64,000 nucleotides of DNA from Rhizoctonia solani (GCF_016906535.1 NC_057383.1:868001-932000), one strand, 5' to 3'; shown: positions 22,808 to 36,500, counted from the first letter of the stretch. Notes: generated by a model not told the origin, from the sequence alone. Numbers and translations are program-made.

Positions 22808-24755
22808 GATAGTAGTGGATAGGAGTAGTCAAGTAGAGATGGTTAAATGTGGTGGGTTGTCTTTACGCCCTCCTCGTCTGCCGGTTTTTATAACCCCTAT
22901 GTAATGAGCACGGTATATCATCTCGGGGTTGCGCAATACGCAGTGTATGCGTATGCTCAGTCAGGATTGGGCGCTATGTGTCAGATCAGGCGGTTAGCGC
23001 TAGTATAGCGCCCTCGGCATAGGAGATTTCGGATGACCAAGCAAGCGCTCGGCGGTTAATGGGCTTTTGATGAGAAATCATAGCTGGTTTGTGTCAGGAA
23101 GATAGGTCAATGCGCATGTCAAAGTCAGGGCAAGTTCAGCCGGGACGGCGATGTGTGCAGTAAAGTGCGGCACGCGGGTCATGGTTCAAGTGTAAACTTG
23201 TGTCTTTCCTGTCTGGGTGGCCGGGTTTTGCTGGGGCGATAATGCGGTTCGGTCGGTCGGGCTTGTCATTTCACGTGAAAAAAAATTGGACGTTCTTTAC
23301 TTGTATGCTGGTGCATGTTTGCCCTTGACATTTCGAAGGCTGTGATACTTGTCACTAATTATAATGAACCACGTCGGTAATATCGTGCGTCTTACTATGG
23401 GCCGGCGGTAGTGAGATACATCGGGAACCCTCGAACCTGTTGTATGCCGGTGGGTTAACTGTGGACGAATAAAATAAGGCTGCTTACCATCTTAGCTAAT
23501 AATTGATGAAAAATGCAACTTCCGCGATCACCACCTGCGCAGTGAATCTGAATGTACCTAGATATGAAGCAAAGCAGTGCGCCGTCGAGCCGCGAGACGC
23601 CAAGAACGGATTCCAGACGTCACGACTCGTTGAATGATAGCTCCACGTGTCCCGGACTGATAACTGAGTTTTTACCTTTGGGTCTCGAGATGATCACATT
23701 GAATTGAGCCGGTTCCTGGATAGTCCCGTCCGCAAACTCGGACTAGCATTATCCAGGGTTGTTGGACAATGAAACTACATGCACATCGACAGATGGCCTA
23801 CCTTGGGATACTTATGTATACAGATTCCATAACGGGCATAAATGACAATCGACAATTCCAAGCAGTTCTCTCGGAGATCATGAGATCCAACGCACCCGTA
23901 GAGCTTCTGCAAGACCTTAGGTGCGGGAAAGAATCGAGTGTATCGAAATGACGATCAAAGGAAAGAAGCACGGCTCCGAAAGACACACGCGTGCTTGACC
24001 TCGATCGAACTCAGAAATGGGACATACAGTCCTCGGGCCTAGCAAAGCCTAAACGCAACACGTACGCAGAAGAACAGAGATTGCATTATGGCTAAATAAC
24101 AACAGTGACAACTGGGGGGAACGGGCCAGAGGACCAAGTGCGGACAAGTTCCTTTTATGGAATACGATTGAGGAACTGGAGGGTGACCGGAGTCCGCCGG
24201 GAAAGAGTGGGTGCAGGTGCGAGCGATTGTCTTGCGGTGGTTCGGGGCGTGTTTCGACGTCCGCCTTGGGCTTGTTCCTCCCGCGACCGAGGCCACTGGA
24301 AGGTGCGATGGGGTGTTGCGGGCGAACGGCACGGTTCCGGGGTCCTTGACGACGGCGACGAGGGTGGGTTTGGCGATGAGAACGATGTAAACAGAATAGA
24401 TCCCTGGGGTGAGCCTAGTACACTCTCCCTCTGCTCTCGGTTCGTCTCGATGGTGGTGTCGGTGGGCGTGGGGCGAGGGGGGCGGGTTGCCAAACAAGAC
24501 CAAGCGCCGCGTGATCGATGGGAATTGTGTGTGTTGGTTGTCCGACGACGTGTACCGCCCACACTCCTAGCTTTACCTTGCCGGATTTCCGAGGGGCTTT
24601 CGGCTGAAATTCGATTGCAGAGGCTTTTTAGTAGCAGTATCTTGCGTTCTTATCTGTTGGTGTGCTTTGCGTAATCAGTGTTGGCCGTGTGAGTCGCCAC
24701 TTGTTGTCGCCTCCACTGCTTTGCGGGCGCTAAAATCGTTATCTCCGCTAGGTCG
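22808..24755. other. Divergent intergenic region NmrA3 / SNF5
   Basis: About 1.9 kb. The first part carries the NmrA3 promoter. The last 700 bp are GC-richer, with overlapping open frames on both strands (24039-24674) that lack domain or splice evidence; they probably reflect composition or a long 5' leader of SNF5. Confidence 0.4.
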
Positions 24756-27700
24756 ATGGCCGCCGACGCTCCTCCGACGCACGAGTACTTCTCCGGGAAT
24801 GGCCAGCAAAGCCTCTATCCGCAGCAACAGGATTTTGCTCGCCTCGGTCAGTTCAATCCCCAGCAGCAGCAACAGCAACAGCAGCAACAACGATGGGCCG
24901 CCGCTCAACAACAGATGCGCGCCAACCAGTACGCTGCTGCCATGAAGCAAAAACAAATGGCCGCTGCCTTGCAGGGCATGCGACAGCCCCAGGGCCAGTT
25001 CCCTCAACAGCAGTTCAACAACTATCCCCAGTCCGCATTCAATCAGCAACAGCAACAGCAGCAACAGCAGCAGCAACAGCAGCAGCAACAGTTTGCCTTT
25101 AACAACCCCCAGCAGTCCATGAACCCAGGCACTCCGCGTGACCAGGGGTTCCCCAACAACGTCCAACGCGATTTTTCCACCCCCCAGCGCGACTTTAGCG
25201 CCGCTAGTAAGTTCCCAACACCGTAGTCGACCCATTTATTTTACTTTATTTTCATTATTTTAGGCACGCCTCAACGAGACTTTAGCGGTACGCCCGTCAA
25301 TGTCCCCCCGAGAGAGTTTTCAGCGACGCCCGCCCCCGCGCCTAACCGCGACTTTTCGGGCACTCCGCAGAACCAAATGGGCACTCCGGTTCCTTCGCGC
25401 ATGGGAGGAACACCAGGGCCGATGGGTACACCCGCTCCTGGACAACGAGACCTCCCTACTGGCACCCCTGCGCCCCAACCTCACGCTTTTCTGCCCAATC
25501 GAGGCATGACGGGCACACCTGGCATGGGTGGCCAGATGAACATGCCCCATCCCGGCTCACGCACTGGTACTCCTATCGTCCGACCGGGCACGGCCATGAG
25601 TGGTGGTGGGGGCTCCTTTAGTGACTCTGGTCCACAAGCTCAACAGGGCATGCGAGCCAGCCAGCCCCCTCCGACGCCCAAGATGGGCATGGGGCCTGGA
25701 ATGGGCAGTCTCCCAAATGGTGAGTGTGGTGTGTATGTTTGATACTTTCGCTAATCTGAGTGTTCAGGCATGAATATACCAAACATGCCCAACATGGGGA
25801 TGAATATGGGCATGCAGTCGAACATGATGCCCGGAAACGCTATGAACGCCATGGGCTTGCAGAATAATATGAACATGGCTAACATGGGCAACAACGCTAT
25901 GGGTTTGTCTGGCCAGAATCCGATGGGCGGAATGCCTGGCGCTAGCAATAACATGGGTATCCCTGGAGCGAACAATGCGATGGGAATGCAGCCCAACGCT
26001 GGTATGGGCCTTTCGAACGCTGGTATGCCTGGCGGAAATATGCCAGGAGCAAACAACATGGGTATGGCCGCCAACAACAATCATATGATGTCTGCGAACA
26101 ACCCGATAGCCATGTCCGCGAACAATGCGATGGGTATGCCTGGTGCGACGAACCCGATGGGCATGCAAGCCAACAACCTCGGTATGAACATGTCCAGTAT
26201 GATCTCCGGCGCGAATGGACTCAATATGACGGGCCCAAACAACCTCAATATGGCCGGCGGGAATAACCTCGTTATGTCCGGGGCAGGAGGGATGAACATG
26301 CCTGGGGCTGGTGGGATGAACATCCCGGGAGCGGGAGGAAGCAATATGGGCATGCCCGGTGCAGGAAACATGAATATGGCCGCCGCTGGAGGCATGAACC
26401 TCGCCGGACCTGGTCCGAACAATATGGCTCTTCAAGGCAACAATATGGCCATCCAGCCTCCGAACATCTCTATCCCGGGGGGCCCGCCTAACCTTACCGG
26501 AAATAACAACAACAATAGCCCTACCAAGCCAATGGGACTAGGAATCAACGTCGGCGCTGGATCTTCCAACGCGCTCGGAATGGGTGGAATGATGCAAGTC
26601 AACGGAATGAACATGATGGGTCTCAACGGAACGCCCACTCGACCCACAGTTACGAACCCCGTTCCTGCCTTGCCCGGTGCAGTCGCCACCTCTCCCACAA
26701 AGCTCGGTCGACGAGTCGTCTCGGGCCCTCTTCCTCCCTCTCCCATTAAACCTCCTGCCCCGTCCTCACTCCCCCTTCCGGCCGGCGCGAACCCCCAGAC
26801 GACGCTCGTCACGGCTTTACCTCTCCTCAAGGACGAAAACGACGTTACGCACGGCGGCGCCCTGCCCCCTGTCAGAGAAGACGAGATGAAGGATATCAAA
26901 GGGTGGATGTCTCGAGACGCCGCGTTTCAAAAGGTCTATGCCAAGGTCAGCGAATACAGGACAGAGGAGGAAGCGAGCTTGCGCCACGCCCGGCATGCGT
27001 GGTGGGAGGCGGACGAACATGCCGGTATGCTCGGGATGGCTGGGAAGTTCCAGATCTGGTGGCCTGCGGATCATAAGAAGATGAAGGACAGGAAGATGAA
27101 GGCCCTAGGCAGAAAAGAGTCGGATGTGTGAGTTGGTGTTGTTCCGAGTCTCCCGGGCGAGAGGTGGCTAATGGTAGTTTGCCTTTTTTGCAGGGCAAAG
27201 ATTGCGAGGTCCGGACCGATGATCACCCAGCTCGAGCTGTTGGTTCCTATTCGATTGGAGATCGACCATGATCACTATCGGCTCAGGGATACTTTCACTT
27301 GGAATTTGAATGGTGTGTGTCGAATGTTTTGTAATTATGCTCTTGCTCATGCCCCTTGTCAGATCCTGTCATCACGCCCCAGATATTCGCTCAATGCCTT
27401 TGCGACGATTATCAAATCCAGTCTAATGCTGTTGTTCAGGCTGTAGTGAAATCGATCACCGAACAACTCCAAGAACACCGCGCGCACATTGTCGAACCTG
27501 CGTCCGCACCCAAACGAGACGAAATGCGAGGAGAGCTCACCGAAAAGGGCGAAGAGTGGTGGGCGAAATGGAGGCGACGAGAGATCGAGGATGCGATTGA
27601 CGTCGACGTGGAGCCCGAGGACGAAGACAAAGACAAGGAGAAAGAGATGAACGAGGAACTGCGGGTTCTAGTCAAGGTGCGTTGCGTCATCCATCGAACC

Positions 27701-29795
27701 TCGATCGGCGATTGAACTCTGCCCCTCGGGCTTCCAGGTCGATGTGATTGCAGGCACGATGAACCTGACTGATCAATTCGAGTGGGATATCAACGATCCC
27801 CACAATTCCCCGGAGGAATTTGCCGAGGTGTATTGTAAAGAACTGGGCCTTGGCGGAGAGTTCAAGTAAGTCGGCTTCGTTTCGGCTCCGAGGTCTCCCG
27901 ACCGCTAATTTGGGGATTCCGTGGGGTAGGACGGCGGTAGCGCACAGTATTCGCGAACAGGTGTCAGTCTATCAAAAGTCCTTGTTCCTTGTTGGACATC
28001 CCTTTGACGGCACGCCGATTGCGGACGACGAGCTCAGAACGGTCATGCTTCCTCCGATTGATCATTCCTTCCGATTCGACCGAACTCTGCTCGAGCAATT
28101 CACCCCTCAACTCAACGTCCTACAAGAGGGAGAAATCGAACGCAACGAGCGTGAGCGTGAAAAGGAGCTCAAGCGTAAGCGCCGTCAGACCCGTGGTCGT
28201 CGCGGGATCGTCCTTCCCGACCGGGACTTGCAAAAGACTCATCGCACGCCCATCGGGTTCGCCGAAATGGAAGTGTCGCCCGCCCAGCAAGCCGCCCAGC
28301 AGCCTGCCCCGGTCACGTTCCGCCGTGCGGCCGCTGCCGCCGCCTCGCTTACGATTGCCAATTTGGCTGCGACCGAGAACGGAACTTCGCCCGTGCAAAC
28401 CCCGATGCATATTCCCGAGAAGCAGCCCGTGCTTATGCAGCAGCAGCCTCCCCCACCTATCCAGCCCCCGAAACAGAAACAAAAGCGGACGGGAGTGTTG
28501 CAGCCCCCACCATTGCCCAAGCATATCTTTATCTCTCGCAGCGCGGATGCGGCGCCCTCGACTGGGCTGGACTCGGACGAGGCTGCGGCGGCACGCACCG
28601 AGTTTGGAGATGCTGCCCCCGAAGGACCTCCAAGCCCCACTGGAGAGGAAGACGGACAACAGGCGATGCTCAAGCGAGTGCTCGAAAAGGGCGATGTGGA
28701 GTCGACCGAGGGGTTGCATCCGAATATGATTGACGGGACCTGGCATTGCTCGAACTGTGGATGTCCCGAGTCGGTCTCGGTTGGAAGGAGAAAGGGCCCG
28801 CTGGGCCAAGGAACGATGTGTGGCGAGTGTGGTAAGTACGAGTCTGGCTATAGTTATGAAACCGGAGCTGATGGGAAGTAATAGGCAAATTCTGGCACAA
28901 GCACCGAAAACCTCGACCGGTCGAATATACCACCAACATCGAGCACCATCTCAACCTCAAAAAGCTCGCCAAGGCCAAGAAACGTGGAGTCAAAGCCAAC
29001 GTCAATACCAACCCATCTCCATCCAAGCCTCCGAGTGGTACACAAGCTGCCAATGGGCGAGACTCGCTGTCTCCTTCGCCCCCACCTCAAAAATCTGTGC
29101 TGCTCGAACCCGGATCGCCGGATTCGACGGTTGGCGCTGATAGTCCCAAGGCTGAGCCACCTAGTCTCAGCCTTCCTCCACCTGTTGAGGAGCAGAAACC
29201 GGATACGACGCCGGCACCGGCAGATGAACCATCTCAGTCTTCTGTGGCCCCTCCCGAGACGAATGGAAAGAGAGAGTCTCCCTCAGCTGCGTCTCCCCAT
29301 TCGCAGGTATCTTCTCAAACAAGAGATGTAAGTTCAAATCCTACGTAGTATAGAATAGTGTTCTTAGTTATTTTGTAGGGTATTCAGTTGCCTAGTTGGA
29401 TCTTGGACTGTCTTGCCGCTACTCAGCGACGATATGTTAATGATCGTATCGATGTTATAGCCAAACCTCGAGCCAACGAGAATGAAGCGCCTGCATTTAG
29501 ACTCAAGTGCCTTGATTGCCCTGGAAAGGTAGGTTTGAAGACCGGTACGACCCTTGCTGCGGTACTCACGTTTTTTCTCTCTCCTTAGCTCTACACCCCT
29601 GGGCCCGACCAAACACTATCCAATTTCGAAGTCCACCTGAAGAACCGCGCGCACCGAGCCAACGTCAATAAGCGCGTTACCGCCGAAGCCATCGCAGCTG
29701 GCCTCCCAGTTCCCGACTTGCGAAGGGTAACTCCTCAGACCACTCCGGCCCCTGGCTCAGCTCCCACCTCGACTGCCGCCCAAGCACCCAACTAA
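24756..29795 (+). CDS. SNF5: SNF5/SMARCB1-family chromatin-remodelling subunit with GATA-type zinc finger
   Basis: Ten exons (24756-25206, 25264-25719, 25768-27127, 27194-27312, 27363-27676, 27738-27865, 27930-28831, 28885-29327, 29379-29528, 29589-29795) sum to 1,509 residues in phase. N-terminus: two polyGln tracts, then TPQRDFSGTP-type repeats, then about 290 residues very rich in Met/Asn/Gly. The SNF5 repeats follow: ELLVPIRLEIDHDHYRLRDT and DVIAGTMNLTDQFEWDIN...YQKSLFLVGHPFDG. C-terminal to them is a GATA-like finger, CSNCGCPESVSVGRRKGPLG ending in MCGECGKFWHKH. SNF5 proteins bridge the SWI/SNF or RSC ATPase to the nucleosome acidic patch in the nucleus. The last exon is unusual (CLDCPGKLYTPGPDQTLSNF), perhaps a further zinc-binding segment. 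No frame breaks. Whether it serves SWI/SNF or RSC is not decidable here. Confidence 0.92.
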
Positions 29796-31616
29796 TCGAA
29801 CTAGTTCCTGCATCATTCCCACCAAAACAAACCACGATCACAAGAGCAGAAGGGGTTAGATAGGATTTGATTATCTGTTGTTGCTGTTTTGTCGGCAAGG
29901 ATGTTTTTGCTCGCGCTTTTTGTTCCCCCTTTTCTCCTTCTCTTGCTAGCTATTTGTTCTGTATAGTATTATATGTGTAGTTACCGGACGTGATCGTAAA
30001 CACAGTTATAACAGACATTTTTTGAGGTCTACATGGTGTGTTTGAAACTATGTAACGGCGCCGAACAACGCTGGTCCAGCTTGCAGTACCAGTCCGTTAT
30101 TAAAGTGGGCAAACGAGTAAGAGTATGTAGCCTCCAATCCCGATTTCTGAAGTGCAGCAGTTACAGAGAGGGTTTAACTGGGTACAGAAAAGAATGATTG
30201 AATTGATCAACCTACATCTTGAAGTGGCTCCGGGTTTATTGACCCAAGTATGAAAGGTCAAGTTGCAATAGCAAGATCCGCTCAATGTATACGTATCATA
30301 GATGCTGAATAGCGCTTGTTCTTGCTATGTTCACCAATATTTCAACTTCTGCTGATGGCCAAGGCCTTATATAGACTTGCGAATCCCGTCAAATTTATTT
30401 ACGCGCTTCAAGTCCTGTAGATAATAAATTAGCTGCTGTTGGAATCAGATGCGTCCCAGGTGGGCCCAGACCACAATTCATGGAATAGAATTCGGGGGTA
30501 GGTTGATTCGTTTCAATTGTGGGTTTCCTTGGCTTGAAAGGATCCATTCCCTATATAAAATCGATGCCCAACCGCCTTTTAATGCCTGGGCTAATCACAC
30601 GATGCACCTATAGCTACCACAGATAAGCAAAGGGCATATCTGGTATTTAGTACGTGGCCAATAGCTACTAGTATTATCTAACCTTATATCTTCGGAACTC
30701 GATGTGTATATGACCAGTGTTATCAAAAACCCCCACTTTTTGCCGCTCCCTCGACAAATGGGCCATGGTAAAGTAGTGATAAAGTTTCATGATTGGTCCA
30801 ACAGCCCCTTACAGTGAGCCGCTAAGTGCCCAGCTGAATCAGCACAATAACTCCCGCGCTGGGTGACGTCAATTCTGTACAATAAATTTGGTCAATTCGC
30901 AGAAGTTTTAGCTTTCCAGCGTATCATTTACTGTGGCAAATGGCGAAGAATACCTGGTTGTAGCATACAGTTATTTCTATTGGACCTACTCGACGTTCGA
31001 GTTCTGTTGGCCCCAGCCAAGGAGTTTTGCAAACCGCTGAAATACTTTTGTCAATCACGCGACGATCCACATAATCATCTCAGGCCAGCAAAGGACATGG
31101 TATTTGATGTATAACCAATAACTACCATCCAACCACACGCCTTTAGATTTTGCCGTGCATATAGTCAATGTATCCTCAAGGAAGACACTAGCACTTATCT
31201 GGTTCCTCGACGAACTAGCAATCGTAAATCAGCAATAAGGTTTGGTAATTGATATTACACTCTGTAGCTATACTGTAGCACGAGTTAGCCGCTATGTGGA
31301 CAGCTGAATCAGCGTAAGACCTAGGATTGTCATCTACTGTACGGTATAGCCATCAACGTGAGACATTGACGGCTATTACGATCCTATACTGACAAAAAAA
31401 GGACTGTTCGCCATACAGGTCTCCATTCGCTATCGCTTTATTCCCCTGTCTCTTCGAAGCTGACCAAACTTCCGCCTTGAACGAAGGACATCACCAAGCC
31501 TTTAGACCAGAGGCATGGTAGTCCTATGGTTATAAAAGACCAAAGACTGCCGGGTAGTGTGGCTGCATGATCGATATTGTTTTTTACTTGAGCTAAGGAA
31601 CCAAAACTTCGCAATC
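29796..31616. other. Intergenic with a diverged duplicated block
   Basis: No gene seen in 1.8 kb. Two stretches, about 30600-30860 and 31060-31320, align by eye with the same order of motifs: GCAAAGG-CAT...GGTATTT, CCAATA(G/A)CTAC, TATCTAACC/CATCCAACC, CTCGAC(A/G)AA, then AGCCGCTA and CAGCTGAATCAGC. They look like an old direct duplication. A TATAAAA box at about 31532 precedes NmrA4. Confidence 0.45.
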
Positions 31617-32756
31617 ATGGCCAAGACTATCGCGCTCGTTGGAGCCAATGGGCTTGTCGGGAAAAGCTTCGCCAACAGTTTCCTCGACCAAGGCCTCGAC
31701 CTTCGCATCCTTGCTCGGGTTGAATCAGTAAGGCTTTATAGTAACTCACTATCCTATTGTGGCGCCTAAAATAAGTTATATCTTAGACCGAATCCGCTGT
31801 GCTAAAAGAGTTAACATCTCGTGGCGCATCAGTGCATGGAATCTCATATGAAGATGAATCGAGCCTCATCAAAGCCCTTCAAGGAGTGGATGTCCTAGTT
31901 TCTACAGTCTCTGTGGCCGTATTGACGACCCAATTAGTCCTGATCAAAGCCGCAAACATCGCCGGAGTCAAGCTATTCTTTCCAAGTGAGTACGGTAATG
32001 TATGCTACAATTTGAAGCCTCGTTTCACCTGATCATCGGGACCGAGGCTCATGTTAGGTGTACGACCACCCCTCTAATGAGATATCTCCATATCTTCAGC
32101 TCAAGAAAACAATCATCAACTCTGCTAAGGAATTAGGTCTACCATATGCCGTATTAAGCACAGGTGGATTTCCTAACCTTTCTTTCCCGTAAGCTCTACG
32201 CTCAGCAATTGCGGTCGAGATATTTATCAAGCACTTTTAGTTTGGTTGGTTTCAACTTTGCTGGAAAAAAGGGTCGATGTGTGGGGAGACGGGAATGCAA
32301 AACTCACATGGACAACTATACCTTCGACTGCGAAGTAAGTACTTTGCTAGGTGTATTCAAGAACTACTGATTCACGCGCTAATATGAAATGTAGCTGGAT
32401 CGCCAATGTGTTGAAGAGTGTCTCAATTGAGCAACTCCAAAACAAACATCTACGCATACAAGGTGATTCTGCAAGCGCAAACGAAATCGTGAAGTTGTGG
32501 GAAAAGAAACACAATGTGAGCTCACTCTATAGCCGTTGTCTAAACTAACCATCTAATGATCATTAAATCATGATAGAGCAAATTAGAGGTCGTATACCAC
32601 CCGACCACAGAGTTAGATGAGCGGCTGAGCGCGGACAAAAACGATATACTCGCTATCATCCTTCGTGAATGGGCCTCGGGCCGCGGAGAAATTGGAGGAA
32701 AGGATAATGGGCCTTATCCTAGCTGGAAACCAGATACCGTTGAAAGTGTGCTGTAA
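31617..32756 (+). CDS. NmrA-like NAD(P)-binding reductase 4; one frame break
   Basis: Start ATG 31617, stop TAA 32754-32756, with the same six-exon plan as the other copies but on the plus strand and 9 kb away. The Rossmann fingerprint is IALVGANGLVGKSFANSFL. Later blocks are RGASVHGISYEDESSL, KLFFPSEYGN, VDVWGDGNAKLTWT, LQNKHLRIQGDSAS and a C-terminal ASGRGEIGGKDNGPYPSW then DTVESVL. Exon 4 has one extra base in the run GGAAAAAAGGGTCG near 32272, which shifts the frame; the other paralogues lack it, so it may be a homopolymer error. A TATA box lies about 85 bp upstream. Oxidoreductase or redox sensor; substrate unknown. Confidence 0.85.
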
Positions 32757-33572
32757 GAATACGTTTGTGACCGTAATCTCGTGATACGGTATGAGATAAT
32801 AGCAATTTAGTGCGGTGTTTAGTACATGAGCAAAGCATACAAATTTACTAAGCCCACTAATGTGCATGTATCGGGTCGAACGAGTAAAAGGGTGTTCATA
32901 AATATGGGTCATCTTGAAATAGGATGAGGTCTCTTAGACTTATTCGAGAGAGACCAACTGCAGGGACTCGATTTGCATGCACCATACAGGACCGGAGGAT
33001 GTTCAGCGAAGGTTTTCCCTCATTTGTGTGCTTAAAACTTTCCTTCCACCTTTGAATAGACCACCCCCTGCAACGACCGTAATATTGCTTACAACAGTTC
33101 ATATCTATCTATCTCCCTTGTATATTTGCTCACTGAGTTTTTCCCGTGAGCGTAATTGGGCCCGAGTTGTTATTATCATACCACTCTAAGACACATGCGC
33201 TCTCAAGACGGTTATCGGAGTGTATGTACAACGGTATCAAGAGAAACGGTGCGAGGTTCTATTTCGACGGTCAAATGCTAAAATAGGACGACAAAAGACT
33301 ATGTTCTTGCAGTAGAGTTGTCATCAAAGGATGTATTCCCATTAGTTCCAATAACAGGTCGATAACGACGTACCTACTTACATGAATAAGCAGGCACAGC
33401 CAAAGTTTGATGTATGAGTGCCGCTCACCACTTCCCAGTAAAATAAAGAGTCAAGGAGTTTTGTATTGATAACGATAAGAACATAACCTCAGAGTCCATA
33501 GAGAAGCCTAATCTGGTTTGCTAGTTATTAATACAATCATAAGCGCCGTCTCAAGTCGTATGCAGTCTCCCT
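32757..33572. other. Intergenic between convergent genes
   Basis: No gene seen. Short open frames without motif. Contains the 3' flanks of NmrA4 and VPS15. Confidence 0.45.
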
Positions 33573-36500
33573 CTATTCCATCTTAAAGACCTTCAGTGCG
33601 CCTGAAGCGTCTCCGCTAACTATACCTCCCTTGAAAGGCAAATCTACGCATGCCAAGGCGGTTATCGCGTCGGTATGTCCTTTCATCACAGTTTGATGAT
33701 GTTGTGCTGTGAGGGTGCTTCTTGATTGACCACGATTTTGTGCAGGTGCAGCACTTGGATGAGGGAAAGTTACAGTATGGGTTACCACACCTTGAGGTTC
33801 AGGTGTATGAGTGCTAGTCGGTTGAGGATCAGATAGACCCGAGGACCCTAAGAAAGAGTGCTTACTGGTAGAATGGTGGCCCTTGTTCGGCATCCAGGCC
33901 GCTTAAAACAACTGACTTTTCGAGTTTGGACAAGTCCCACAAGTGAATTCGCCGCGCTTCGGTGCCAATTAGTAGCATCCCACCACGAGTTTTATCCTTG
34001 ATTGTAGTGGTGGACGACTCTAATTCCTTCCTACTACCAAGCGAGGCTTGAGCGAGCGAGTTGTTGTCAGGCAGTGCCAACAGAGCGCGCACGTCAGGTC
34101 GCATCCATGCATGTACTGGGGCGTCTGGATCCACAACAATATCAGCGGGCAGCGAATCAGGCTCTTCTTTGGTCCTTTCCTGCGCCTTCTCTCGGGTACG
34201 TCGAGAGCGAATTAACTCGGCAATAGCGGAAGCCGCATCGGTTGAAGCCGAACGCCCTTCCTTGGTAGGTGTGCAGGGTTCGGGTGGCTGGCTGTTTTGT
34301 CCAGAGGTGTCATGTGTGTCGGCAATCGAAAATGTTTCCTCCAGAGTCGCCTTCTCTATGTCCCAAACTTCTAGGGTGACCGTTCCTTTGAGCCGTTCTG
34401 AAGCTGTTCGCGGAGCATTGGTGTTAGTGGTTTCGACCGCCACTATTACATGTCGAGTCCGTGATTTTGAAGGATATGATACAATTTGGTGGATGCCTCG
34501 CCTACTGCCGTCTGCAGCATTGGATGTTGTCCAACTCCGAAGGAGTAAGCCAAACCGGAGGTCCCAAAGGGTCAAGACGCCCGAAGTAGTCCCGGTGACA
34601 AGCCAGCTCTGCCTTTTGTCGAGACATGCGCAAGTGATAGGCCCAAAGTGCCGAGGGCTCTCTAAGACTCGAAGAACTCTCATAGTTCTAAGATCTAGAG
34701 CCACGATCGACGACAGATTGGTTGTATAGAGTAACGCTGGGCTGCCATCTATCTCATACTCAATGATCAATCAATCAAGACGTTATTCGTAAACACATAC
34801 CGACATTGAAATATGCCATCCAAGTCACGTACTCCCCAAATTGATCGCAGCGGTGTTCTCGCACGCTTTGAAGTTTGCCATACTTAGGCAGCGAGCTGGA
34901 TGCACTCACATGAACTCTCACAACGTGGAGACTCCCATCCCCTCCGGCGCTTGCAAAACAATGAGTGCCCTCGATAATGCATACACACGTCACGGGTGCA
35001 TGATGTTGGGTATAGACATGTCGTGGCTTGGTTGTGACATTTCGCTCCAACCGCGCTGTGTCCCAGACCTTGACTGTGCGATCTTCCGAGCATGAAATAA
35101 AGAATACATGGTCGGGAGACACCGCAATGCCGTTGACACGACTGTCGTGAGCGTTCATGTGCGAGATCAATAAAGCATCAGCCCTGCGAGATCCATTCTC
35201 CCTTGAAGCTTGCGTCCCCCTGGGTACGTTGCGGCGTCGAATGGGCACTGATGAAACTTTGGGTCCGAAGTCTTGTATACCTTCGCGAATAGTGTCCATC
35301 TGCATTTGTTCAAGCAAATTGCTTACGTTGGTCCCTTGACTCTCTGGTGACATTTAGCAACCCATAAGTAGCTAGGGCATTGGACCTACCAAATGCGAGT
35401 CCGGATGGCCCAGCGGAGCGCAATTTAGGGCGCTGTTCGCCACGGACAGTTGATGCAGGAGAGGTTCGCCCAGACGCGGAGATGTCGCTTGATTTTAATG
35501 GCGCCTCCAATGTTCCCGTAGCCACAGTCCTGGTCGATACGATGCTGGCGGGTGCAGTCCCTCGCCCATCTTGTACGAGCTGTCTCAAATGCCTGCGGCG
35601 CATATCATTGTCTTGCGCGCCAGATAGAACAGAGACGGATTCTGATGGGCTTGAAGGAGCAAAGTCGAGAGTGGGAGTATCAGATGCTGGGTCCGTAGCT
35701 ACCGGTGAATGAATGCCACTTCCGCTCGCAAGTGACGAATGCGAATCCTTTCGTCCAATTATACGTCCAGGGACTGCTAGGCCATGGGGCGATCCCTCAA
35801 TTTGCCCCAAGTGCCGCCTTAAATCATCAATCGCAAACGGGCTACCCGACCGTGAGCTGGTATCTGTCCCTGCCCGATGGATGCCTCGAGGGGATAAAGG
35901 GTGATGGGGCCTCGGGGTCACATCTAGTGTTGACTTTCGACCCGGAGTACCGATAGGTGCGTAGACCGATGGCGTTTCGCTTATAGTTGCTCGAGTTCCA
36001 ACAAAAACTGTTTGAGGCACCACACCAAGCTTCTGCAATTCGGCGACAGGTCCGTGAAGGACGTTAACCACTTCGCTCTCATCCTTATCACGGGCAGTAA
36101 AGCTACAGTCATAACGATGAGTATGATTTTGTAACGAGCAGCCTTGAAACCGACCTCTTAATTGTATTGGCCAACTTGAGAATGTAATCTCTTAGGGCGA
36201 CAAGCTTCGCTTCTTCAATCGAAGTCATCCCTAACTGCTGAAGTTTCACGATCTGAGCTTCGTCTCTGTAACAGTGAGCCAATTGACAATACTGGATGAT
36301 CTCACACTCACTCGTCACCCTTCGATCCAGGACGAGGCAATACGGCAGAATTCCTCATATTTGATACAAGATCTTTTGGAGATTCTTTATTAGATTTGAG
36401 TTTAGAGGTTTGGCCTCGCCAAAATGCGCTCTTATCACTTTTGATGGCCCAGCTAATCGCAGCCTCAAATATCTGCCGCGAGAGCTACAAATGCACTTAG

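Noticed and set aside
24039..24674. Overlapping ORFs on both strands upstream of SNF5
   Set aside because: GC-rich stretch open in several frames at once, no family motif; more likely leader sequence.
24675..25235. Long minus-strand Leu-rich ORF opposite the SNF5 start
   Set aside because: It is the antisense of CAG/polyGln repeats, which read as CTG/Leu on the other strand; the sense strand has a full in-phase gene model.
25751..26899. Long minus-strand ORFs opposite the Met-rich SNF5 region
   Set aside because: They mirror the repetitive Met/Asn/Gly coding sequence (Pro/Ile/Ala or His/Val-rich shadows), with no domain and no splice sites.
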